Below, in pieces: positions 57,101-64,000 of a stretch of DNA of 64,000 bases. Within the stretch, counting starts at the first letter, position 1, and every line of letters begins with the position of its first letter. The stretch is from Pseudoalteromonas sp. T1lg23B (GTDB lineage Bacteria > Pseudomonadota > Gammaproteobacteria > Enterobacterales > Alteromonadaceae): positions 98,389 through 162,388 of the forward strand of contig NZ_PQBZ01000007.1 in assembly GCF_002964665.1 (NCBI RefSeq), read 5' to 3'. The position numbers were made by a program, and so were the translations under genes. The notes below the pieces were generated by a model. That model had not been told where the DNA came from. It saw nothing but the letters and a program-made list of their open reading frames with translations, and did not search any database.

Positions 57101-60100
57101 ACTGCACTCACAACAATATTAAACGCCGCCAATGAAACCGTATTTTGGCCATCACTGACTGACAGTAAAATATCTGAGTAAGTACCTTGCTGGCCTTCTA
57201 CAGGTGTGCCTGAGACCTCACCCGTCGCGCTGTTAAAGCTTGCCCAAACTGGCAAGTTGGTCACGCTAAAGGTCAAGGTATCTCCATCCGCATCACTAGC
57301 AGTCGGAACAAAACTGTATGCTTCGTCTTCATTCGCTGTGGTGGCCGGTGTACCCGAGATAACAGGCACATCATTCACAGAGTCTACCGTTATAGTCACC
57401 GTGGCTTGATTGGAAGCCAATCCCTCAGTGTCTTGGACGGTGTACGTAAAGCTGTCACTACCGAAGAAATTCGCATTGGGCGTGTAAAGAATACTGCCCG
57501 AAGCCTGTACCTGCGCGCTGCCTCCTTGTGGTCCCGTGATAACTGTTACACTTGATGCATTAAGCTGACTATCAACATCGGTATCATTACCCAACACGTT
57601 GATTTCGATGCTGCCGTCTTCAACTAATTGCGCGGTGTTATCTACAGCTACAGGCGCGTCATTCACAGCGCTAATGTTCACCGTAACGGTGGCTGGGTCT
57701 GAACGAAGGCCATCACTGTCTTCAACCGTGTAGGTAAAGGCGAGCACACCATTTTGATCTTGATTCGGTGAAATTGTTAATACGCCATCCGCACCGACTG
57801 ATACGTTGGCAAGCGTGTAAACTCCTGCGCCGTTACCTTGATCTTGCAGCTCAATATCCGCTCCAACAAAACCACTATCTTCAACATCTGAATCATTGTT
57901 TAGAATAGCTAACGTTGTTGCCGTGTCTTCGTTGGTGGTTGTAGAGTCATCTCCCGCAACTGGGCGGTCGTTCACAGCACCGATATTGACTGAAATGGTT
58001 GCGATATTTGATTGTCCACCTTCACTATCAAGTATTGAATAAGTGAAGCTGTCGGCCCCCGTTTCATTGGCACTTGGTGTGTATGTGAGTGTCCCGGCTG
58101 TTTGATCAATACTTACACTACCTTTGCTCGGTTGTGTTTCAAGCGTGATATTACCCGTTGGATTCGTGTCTTCTACATCGCTGGCACTGGCTCTAATTGT
58201 CAATGCCGAGGTAGCCGTATCCTCATCAATGTTAGGGGTAAAATCAGCCGCCACTGGCAGGTCATTGACAGCCGTGATGGTAATAGAAACCGTTGCTTCA
58301 TTTGATTCGGCTTGGGTTGAATCTTTAACTGTGTAAGTAAATGAGTCAGACCCATTGGCGTTGGCATTTGGTGTATAGGTAATCGTACCATTGCTTACCG
58401 ATACTTGCCCCTGAGTCGGTGATGTTTTCACGACCACAGATGATGCAACCATATTGTCTTCAGGATCACTGTCGTTTGACAGAACGTTGAGCGAATCAGC
58501 AGTATCTTCAAGTGTAGTCAGGGTATCATTTACTGCTGTAGGCGCATCTTCCACCGCATTCATACTAATAGTCACAGTATAAACTGGTGAGCTGGCACTA
58601 TTGCTGTCCTCAACATGGTAAGTGAAACTATCCGTATGATTTTCACTACCACCATGCACATAGCTAAAGCTACCATCGCTACTGAGCGTAAGCGTGCCAT
58701 ATTGAGGGTCGCTGTCTTTCACTATGGTTAAGGTATCACTGGAGTCCAGATCATCATCATCAGCCAAACTCAATAAACCATTACTACTATCGGCGGATGC
58801 TGTGCCCCCCTCATCAATGGTATAGCTGGTATCTTGCCCTGTTGGCGCATCATTGGTGTTAACAACTTCAATGCTAAAGGCGCTAAGGCTTGCCGAATCT
58901 GAACCATCACTAACCGATATTTGGATATTAGATGTTGTGCCCACATGGCTATCGTCTGGCGTACCTGTCAACGCCCCCGTGCTCGTATCAAAACTTGCCC
59001 AAGTAGGCTGGTTGGTAATGCTAAAGGTGTGCGTATCACCTGAATCCGAGTCAGTTAATGTGGGAGTAAAACTGTAAGCGCTGTCTTCATTCACACTGGT
59101 TGCAGGCGTACCAGAGAGCACAGGCACATCGTTATACTGTTTGGTTACGGTATCTGTAAACGCAGAGCTGTCATTACCTGCGGTATCAGTCACTGTCACT
59201 GAAAGTGTTAGTGTTCCTTCATCAAGGGCGGTTACATCAATTGCGGTAACTTGCTCAGATGCACTGGTGATAGAGGTTGCACTTGCGCTACTCACAGAGT
59301 TAGTACCATCGGAAATCTGATAAGTGAAGCTACCCGAACTCTCTAAGCCCGTTAATGTGAAGCTCATTGCCGCTTCGTTATCAGCATTGATAGTGCTTTG
59401 ATCTATGCTTGCTGTCACCCCAGTTGGCGCGCTGGCATCTATCGTCACGCTTAAGCTTGCACTGTCTGCTGTGTTACCCGCGGTATCCGTCGCCCGTGCA
59501 GTCATTGCGTGTGCGCCAGAAGACAGGGCTGAGCTGGTTATGCTCCATACACCACCGCTAGCTACTACGCTGCCAACCGAACCATCAACATCTGAAATCA
59601 ATGTAATGGTATCGCCTGTTGTGCCAGTACCTGTAAATGTTGCCGTTGTATCGTTGGTTAAATTATCCGTGTTAGATGTACCACTGTCACTGGCATCTGC
59701 TAAGTCTGGTGTACTTGGCGCCGACGGAGCTGTTGAATCTATCGTAACACTCAACGAACTCGAACTACTGCTCACATTATTAGCCGCATCTGTTGCCTTA
59801 GCTGTAATTGCGTGAGCAACACCGGAGGCTAGTGTGCTGGTGGTAATTTGCCAGTTACCTCCCGTGGCCGTTGCGCTACCAATAGAGGTTGCCCCTCCAC
59901 CTACTTGGTCGCTATATAACGTCACCGTTGAACCGCTTTCTGCCGTACCACTAAAGGTTGGCGTGGTATCGCTAGTGATATTATCCGTACTTGACGCCCC
60001 TGTATCTGAACCTGCATCCAAGTCTGGTGTTGACGGTGCATTAGGCACAACATCATCAACTACTGTAATGGTGAATGACTCTTGATAGCTGGCCGAACCA

Positions 60101-63100
60101 TCACTGGTTTGTACACAGATAACATAATCACCCGATGAAGTAGATGCTTGGGTTTGTAGTGTGCTACCTGTAAATTGGAAGCTGCCATTACCAGAACTGG
60201 CACTACAAGTTCCATTATCACTGGCGCCAGAGCTGACCAAACTGTAAGTATGGCTGTCAGCACTTTCCACATCTGTGGTACTGGCCGTTGCCACCGCGGC
60301 CGAGGCCCCCGTACTAGACTGATTAATGCTGGTTGCCGTCAGCGCAATATCGGTAGGTGCGTCATTCACCGCACTGATAGTCACCGTAGCCTGATTCGTA
60401 CCTGTACTACCAGTGGTGCCATCGTTAAAGGTGTAGTTCAACGTAACCGATGAACTTGGGTCTTCTGAACTATTGCTATAGCCGATTGATTGCAATGTAC
60501 TATCCACCAGCGCAGACGTTGCACTGCTATTGAAACTCAATACCAAGGTGCCTGATGAGTTGGTGGTAACCGTACCAATCGTTGTGCTGTTGTAAGTAAA
60601 GGTATTGCCTTGCACCAAAGTTCCGAGCAATCCAGTATTGCTAAATACGTCTTGTGAATTTGCACCACCAGAGCGCGCAATCGTCAAGGTGGCACCATCA
60701 TAGTTACCATTGTTGCTATTTAGCGCATCAAGCTCGGTATCTGCAACGGTCACATCGGAGTCTATTGCCACTACGGAGCCGTTTTCAGTAAAGGTGCTGC
60801 CGCCATTCAGGCTACTAAACACAGGCGCTTCATTTGCAGCTGCAAATGTTATCAGTGTATCACTGCCTGAATCAGCCACGGTGTACACCAAGTCATTGCC
60901 CGGTGCATTAGTCAGTGTGATGAAAACCTCAGGACTTGCAAACGTGGTTGCATCAGTATCCACTTCAAACGTACCAGTACCATTGAAACGGACATTGTTC
61001 GTTGTCAGTCCTGTGATATTTGTAATTGTGATGGTATCGCCCGCAGCAAGGTCGGCAATGGTATCACCATTGAGGTCACCTGCCTCACCTGCAAAGTTAT
61101 CATTACCATCATTACCCGTCATCGAGTCAGTACCAGCTCCGGGTCGAATGGTATCAGCACCACTGCCCCCTGTAATGGTGTCAGCACCGTCTAAATCAGT
61201 GGCAGAGATCTGAAGTACATCGTTCACAAACGCAGAAGCATTAATGGTTAAATCTGCGGTGATGGCACTACCACTGGTGTTGCTGACTGACACCGTTTGC
61301 CCATCCGCACTGAAATTATCTGTCAGCGTGATAGTAGCTGTATTGTTTGTGCCTATTGCAATACCTTCAATTGCCGAGACTGTCGTCGTAGAGAAATCAA
61401 ATGTACCGCCATCCATCAGCTTTAATGTTTCACTACCTGCCCCACCTGTAATTGCGGTGGCAAAGTCGCCCAGATTAGCGGCATCGATTGAGACCGTTGC
61501 ACCACTGTCCACACTAAGTGTACCGATGTTGGTGAATACCCCACCACTTACATCAGCGCCGTCTGTCACCTGAGCCTGATCAGCAACCGTTGCATCTCCC
61601 GTGAGCGTACCGGTATATGCGCTACCACCAATGGCAAAGGTGATGGCATCGGTCGTTGAAGTTGCGCTAACACTGGTTGTACCGCTCGACACCGTGATCG
61701 TTCTGGTATTGGTGCTGTCATCGCCAACACTGTAGGTTTCAATACCAGTCAGGGTGCTAAAGTCACCATCTCCACTGATGGTAATGGTTTCAGAGCCAGC
61801 TGCGGTTACAGTGCCAGTGAAGCTTTCATGTTGACTTGTTGTCATGGCAACTGAAGCACCAGAGGCTAAGGTAAGATTACTCACCGCCGAGATAGTTGCG
61901 CCGGTAATATCGGCGCCTGTGCTAAGTGACAGAGTATCCGCAACCGTGTTTTCACCCGTGATGGTGCCAGTATAAGTCAAAGAACCTAGGTCAAAAGTAA
62001 TTGCATCGCTTGTTGATGTGCCAGTTACCGAGTGGCCTGCGCTACTGACGGTAACGGTACGGCTATTGGTTGAATCATCCGCTAAGGTATAGTTTTCAAT
62101 GGCTGAAACTGTGGTTACATCACCATCTCCCGAGACCGAGAGTGACTCAGTACCACTGCCCGATACAGTGCCTGTAAATGAAGATAACTGAGACACCGTA
62201 ACGGTAGCTGTACCATTACTACCCACCGAAAGGTTTTCAAAACCGCTGACCGTTGCCCCTGCAATGCTACCACCATCAGACACTGACAGGGTATCGGTAC
62301 CACTGCCACCAGCCAAAGTACCAGTAGCCGTTAATGTGCCAACATTGACGGTGTCATTACCGCTACTGCCCGTCAGGTTTTGCGCTGCGCTACCTAGTGT
62401 GAAGGTATTCGCTGCTGACAGCACATAAGTTTCAATGGCGCTGTTACCTGTTAAACCATCGCTGGTATCACTGATGGTAATGGTTTCAGTGCCCGCCGCG
62501 GTGACGGTGCTAAAGCTATCATGTTGCGCTTCGGTCATCGTCACTGAGGCATTGTCACTCAAAGTCAGTGATTCGAAGCTGCTCAGCGTGGCGCCACTAA
62601 TATTCGCGCCAGTATCGGCCTGTAATATGTCAGTGCCCGTACCACCTGAGAGCACACCCGTTGTGGTAAAGCCGACCACGTTAACGGTGTCAGCAGCGCT
62701 ACTACCTGTCACATTTTGTGCCGCTGTGGCCATGGTAAAGGTCATTGCACCACCGAGCACATAGGTTTCAATGTCGCTATCACCTGTCAATGTCTGATCG
62801 CCATCAGCACTTGAAATCGTGAACTGGTTGGTGCCTGAGCCATTAATGGTCGTAAACGCATCGTGTTGCGTTTCTGTTAGGGTTAGCGACGCATCGTTAT
62901 CTGGCGTTAAGGTTTCAAAGTTCGTCAGCGAGGTAAAGTTCGCTAGATTTGACCCCGTTGGAACAGCCAGCGTATCGGTGCCCGTACCACCGTCAGCGGT
63001 CGAGCCTGAGATATGCGTGGTATCGGCAATCGTGAGTGTTTCATCATCACTGGTAAAGGTAATGGCTGGAGACAAGTTTGTACCATTAGTTGTATTAAAA

Positions 63101-64000
63101 CTGGCTGCGGTACTGCTTGCCGCGGTGACATTACTCACCGATACGGTTGCGGTGCGAGAAGTGCTATTGTCAGTACCATCATTGATCACCACGGTCACGG
63201 TTCTGGCCGTTTCGTTAGGCGAACTTGAGGTATTGTTGTAAGTAACCGCTTGTAAGAAGGTTTGTACTTCTGAGGCGCTCGCCGTTGCTCCTGAGATGGT
63301 AATAGTGTCTTGTAAAGTAATATCTGAAGAGCCAGAGATCCCCGTCAGTGCATCTTGTGCAGAAGCGGTAACATTTAAGCCCTCTGAGGCTCCATCTTGA
63401 TCATTGGTCAGTGTCACGGTGATGGTGGTAATGGTATCACCATCCGCTTCTGTTACTGCTGCATTGGGGGCAATACTCACCGCTCCACCCGCTTCTGAGA
63501 ATGATGCGCTACTGTCATCATTGCCAGAGCTAGAATCCAAATCCACAACAGGTGCGGTATTCGCTGTAGAGAAGTTAAAAGTGGTCTCGTCACTTATTCC
63601 CGCAAAACTATTACCTGCGGTATCATCCACCGCTGTAGCATCGATTTGAATCGCATAATTGCGGTTGCCTGTTAAGCTACTGGTAGGGTTTAGATAAATT
63701 TTGTCATTAGTGATACCAATACGGCCAGCACTTGGCGTAGTGGTTGTCCCATCGCTCTCAGTGGTCACACTGAATACTTCAAAGTCACTACTACCGCTTA
63801 CATCACGAATGGTGATGTTGCCGCTGCCCAAGGCAATGCTTTCACTAAAGTCGATTACGATGTCATTACTGACCGATACATTAGTATCGCCATCACTGGG
63901 GGTAGAATTGGCGCTGTCAAACGTAGGCGCGGTAACATCCGCCGTTGTAAAATTAAAAGTGGTATCGTCGCTAATACCCGCGAAACTGTTGCCTGAGGTG
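53572..64000 (-). CDS. Giant surface protein with Ig/cadherin-like repeats and C-terminal barrel (N-terminus outside window)
   Basis: One uninterrupted frame of at least 3475 residues, running off the right edge; a TTG at 63829-63831 is not the true start, because the same domain repeats continue past it. From N to C: SbsA-type Ig repeats (63520-64000), cadherin-like (63100-63520), five roughly 115-residue repeats (61230-63035), RTX-like GGSGAD turns (61080-61190), cadherin-like and Ig-like modules (59120-60830), tandem-95 and putative-Ig repeats (56270-59120), HYR (56050-56265), Calx-beta (55735-56035), thrombospondin type 3 turns (55325-55415), a choice-of-anchor-U-like domain (54815-55215), two more cadherin-like repeats (54260-54800), a GlyGly-CTERM-like helix, then a barrel. 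The sequence is acidic, Asp/Thr/Ser-rich and nearly Cys-free. A calcium-binding adhesin or biofilm matrix role is likely; the substrate is unknown. Confidence 0.9.
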   Translation of the reverse strand, partial: TSGNSFAGISDDTTFNFTTADVTAPTFDSANSTPSDGDTNVSVSNDIVIDFSESIALGSGNITIRDVSGSSDFEVFSVTTESDGTTTTPSAGRIGITNDKIYLNPTSSLTGNRNYAIQIDATAVDDTAGNSFAGISDETTFNFSTANTAPVVDLDSSSGNDDSSASFSEAGGAVSIAPNAAVTEADGDTITTITVTLTNDQDGASEGLNVTASAQDALTGISGSSDITLQDTITISGATASASEVQTFLQAVTYNNTSSSPNETARTVTVVINDGTDNSTSRTATVSVSNVTAASSTAASFNTTNGTNLSPAITFTSDDETLTIADTTHISGSTADGGTGTDTLAVPTGSNLANFTSLTNFETLTPDNDASLTLTETQHDAFTTINGSGTNQFTISSADGDQTLTGDSDIETYVLGGAMTFTMATAAQNVTGSSAADTVNVVGFTTTGVLSGGTGTDILQADTGANISGATLSSFESLTLSDNASVTMTEAQHDSFSTVTAAGTETITISDTSDGLTGNSAIETYVLSAANTFTLGSAAQNLTGSSGNDTVNVGTLTATGTLAGGSGTDTLSVSDGGSIAGATVSGFENLSVGSNGTATVTVSQLSSFTGTVSGSGTESLSVSGDGDVTTVSAIENYTLADDSTNSRTVTVSSAGHSVTGTSTSDAITFDLGSLTYTGTITGENTVADTLSLSTGADITGATISAVSNLTLASGASVAMTTSQHESFTGTVTAAGSETITISGDGDFSTLTGIETYSVGDDSTNTRTITVSSGTTSVSATSTTDAITFAIGGSAYTGTLTGDATVADQAQVTDGADVSGGVFTNIGTLSVDSGATVSIDAANLGDFATAITGGAGSETLKLMDGGTFDFSTTTVSAIEGIAIGTNNTATITLTDNFSADGQTVSVSNTSGSAITADLTINASAFVNDVLQISATDLDGADTITGGSGADTIRPGAGTDSMTGNDGNDNFAGEAGDLNGDTIADLAAGDTITITNITGLTTNNVRFNGTGTFEVDTDATTFASPEVFITLTNAPGNDLVYTVADSGSDTLITFAAANEAPVFSSLNGGSTFTENGSVVAIDSDVTVADTELDALNSNNGNYDGATLTIARSGGANSQDVFSNTGLLGTLVQGNTFTYNSTTIGTVTTNSSGTLVLSFNSSATSALVDSTLQSIGYSNSSEDPSSSVTLNYTFNDGTTGSTGTNQATVTISAVNDAPTDIALTATSINQSSTGASAAVATASTTDVESADSHTYSLVSSGASDNGTCSASSGNGSFQFTGSTLQTQASTSSGDYVICVQTSDGSASYQESFTITVVDDVVPNAPSTPDLDAGSDTGASSTDNITSDTTPTFSGTAESGSTVTLYSDQVGGGATSIGSATATGGNWQITTSTLASGVAHAITAKATDAANNVSSSSSSLSVTIDSTAPSAPSTPDLADASDSGTSNTDNLTNDTTATFTGTGTTGDTITLISDVDGSVGSVVASGGVWSITSSALSSGAHAMTARATDTAGNTADSASLSVTIDASAPTGVTASIDQSTINADNEAAMSFTLTGLESSGSFTYQISDGTNSVSSASATSITSASEQVTAIDVTALDEGTLTLSVTVTDTAGNDSSAFTDTVTKQYNDVPVLSGTPATSVNEDSAYSFTPTLTDSDSGDTHTFSITNQPTWASFDTSTGALTGTPDDSHVGTTSNIQISVSDGSDSASLSAFSIEVVNTNDAPTGQDTSYTIDEGGTASADSSNGLLSLADDDDLDSSDTLTIVKDSDPQYGTLTLSSDGSFSYVHGGSENHTDSFTYHVEDSNSASSPVYTVTISMNAVEDAPTAVNDTLTTLEDTADSLNVLSNDSDPEDNMVASSVVVKTSPTQGQVSVSNGTITYTPNANANGSDSFTYTVKDSTQAESNEATVSITITAVNDLPVAADFTPNIDEDTATSALTIRASASDVEDTNPTGNITLETQPSKGSVSIDQTAGTLTYTPSANETGADSFTYSILDSEGGQSNIATISVNIGAVNDRPVAGDDSTTTNEDTATTLAILNNDSDVEDSGFVGADIELQDQGNGAGVYTLANVSVGADGVLTISPNQDQNGVLAFTYTVEDSDGLRSDPATVTVNISAVNDAPVAVDNTAQLVEDGSIEINVLGNDTDVDSQLNASSVTVITGPQGGSAQVQASGSILYTPNANFFGSDSFTYTVQDTEGLASNQATVTITVDSVNDVPVISGTPATTANEDEAYSFVPTASDADGDTLTFSVTNLPVWASFNSATGEVSGTPVEGQQGTYSDILLSVSDGQNTVSLAAFNIVVSAVNDAPEISGTPSTSVNQDEQYSFTPQATDVDSENLTFSIENAPSWASFDTTTGALTGTPNIDDVGTYTGIVIAVSDGELQASLDAFDITVVAVNAAPIANNMQRSVNEDGTTSFVADVSDADGDTLTIELQGLPQNGVASVQGTVLTYTPLPNFNGSDSFSYVASDGELQSDVAIVSINVVSVNDAPIAIDDAFTFTAVPSNQYSLTVLDNDSDPDGGVLSIIGAKASLGSVSISGNTLTYQAVPNAQGPIVVNYVIEDEGKARASAKAMVSISNAGGGQAPTIIAPNDVTVNATGLFTKVDLGTAVATDSQGNTLPVSLLNGFPLFAPGPNIAYWQATDGQGLQATVSQNVNVNPLISLQKNSRIAEGNKHRVAVYLNGRSPSYPVTIPYTVSGTADSADHDLLSGEVVINSGFLTHIEFETFADSEVEGNETIVITLDSSLNVGTRSSSTVTISETNIAPSLETTVLQSGEERELVTATDNDVTISAIATDTNLTDQVSISWQTSAPLVNISPNPEQFIFSPLNVATGIYKVKVTAKDDGTPSLSTQKDVYIEVIESLDQLGDTDSDGDLIPDAQEGYTDSDGDGIPDYQDAISECNVMQERALEATQFLVEGDPGVCLRKGATVSQNQTGGLELFNSELPDDPNARNIGGVFDYIATGLPQEGDTYSIVLPQRVPVPLGSVYRKLKDGVWHDFVIDEQNQVLTTQGEPGFCPPPGDSLWTVGLIEGSWCVQLNIVDGGPNDDDGIANGVIVDPGGIAVPVTNNNFPEANADSVAIVSGQTIVIDVLSNDSDADGDTLSVTGATVDFGTVIVQDNQLHYTPPTLFVGEAMIQYSITDGQGGTSYSTATVSITTNQAPVAVDDTAVSNGSALVIDVLANDSDPEGTALYLVSATAEHGSVTVNVDNTLAYTPQAGFSGTDTITYVVRDEFGATSQGMLSVTVTLNTQENTTITNSSSGSFGGLLVLLTSAMFIRRKKSLLPAFALVSSAFVVNTAAQASDWRVTGSIGQATADAQITQPEIAMVNIDDKGTSWSLGAFYNFAPNWHAGIRYINLGEASVSFSGSVSDPSQAQGMLADVAPVLPEGISVQVDYSKSLANQFEGKIFFGAFNWQYEIDSVRDGSVSQKYEDDGTSAYLGAGIHYAISTEVTLGLDYSYYFVSKNDIDEIALSVQYRF
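61230..63035 (-). repeat. Five tandem repeats of about 115 codons inside the giant gene
   Basis: Successive units start near 63035, 62655, 62315, 61956 and 61602. Each shows [12 protein letters not shown] turn, then [17 protein letters not shown], then [12 protein letters not shown], then [11 protein letters not shown], then [10 protein letters not shown]. Copies 2, 3 and 4 are closest; copy 5 degenerates into RTX-like turns. Confidence 0.7.

Noticed and set aside
61230..63035. Regularly spaced repeats considered as a CRISPR array
   Set aside because: The period is about 350 bases, the units are coding and in frame, and there are no short identical repeats separated by unique spacers.
59405..63649. 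Many long plus-strand frames opposite the giant gene
   Set aside because: They are antisense shadows caused by the Asp/Thr/Ser-rich codon use of the minus-strand gene; their Val/Ser/Ala-rich products match no domain.

Overview
The window looks like chromosomal DNA of a marine gammaproteobacterium of the Alteromonadales, probably Pseudoalteromonas or a close relative. This is inferred from moderate GC, the housekeeping synteny (cca, uppP, folK, folB, plsY, tsaD; divergent purL and mltF; kbl-tdh; glpE-glpG; ubiC-ubiA), the LPS inner-core genes with kdkA, and a very large secreted Ig/cadherin-like protein. The genus is a guess; the class is fairly safe. I saw no rRNA, tRNA or CRISPR array.

Layout. 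1-5036 (minus): a bicovalent-type flavoprotein running off the left edge, an EamA transporter, a START-domain protein and a CYTH-CHAD protein. 5202-13866: an SH3-domain envelope protein, an Lrp-family regulator divergent from putA with an Lrp-like box between them, an HD-GYP phosphodiesterase, and a GspB/GspA pair. 13970-18485: cca, uppP-folK-folB, plsY, tsaD. 18573-25664: conserved small proteins (DUF416, DUF2007 with zinc ribbon, DUF2721), a response-regulator HD-GYP, a LysR regulator, ubiC-ubiA, a FliL-like protein, glpE-glpG. 25730-35573: kbl-tdh, then LPS core genes (gmhB, a family 9 glycosyltransferase, kdkA, hldE, gmhA, a Wzi-like barrel, waaA). gmhA seems to have lost one A near its start. 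35587-41647: DUF1415, the ydbH-ynbE-ydbL set, a secreted hypothetical protein, and a LysR regulator divergent from a glyoxalase-fold protein.

41832-45290 is the accessory island. It holds two integron gene cassettes on the minus strand, each one ORF followed by an attC site, with no integrase visible. One cassette encodes a PD-(D/E)XK nuclease-like protein, the other an unrecognised protein. Beside them lie nested palindromes, three REP-like palindromes, a cold-shock gene with a long leader, and what may be an IS3-family remnant.

45292-53493 returns to core genes: a cupin, purL, mltF, a tiny basic protein with a perfect Shine-Dalgarno, tadA and gsk. From 53572 to the right edge one minus-strand gene encodes at least 3475 residues of repeated adhesin-type domains. 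It unexpectedly carries a GlyGly-CTERM-like segment followed in the same frame by a signal-peptide-like stretch and an outer-membrane beta-barrel.

The envelope is the shared theme: LPS core synthesis, AsmA-like lipid transport (YdbH set), peptidoglycan recycling and lipid-carrier genes, type II secretion accessory proteins and the giant surface protein. The points most worth following are the cassette pair, the adhesin-barrel fusion and the gmhA frameshift.
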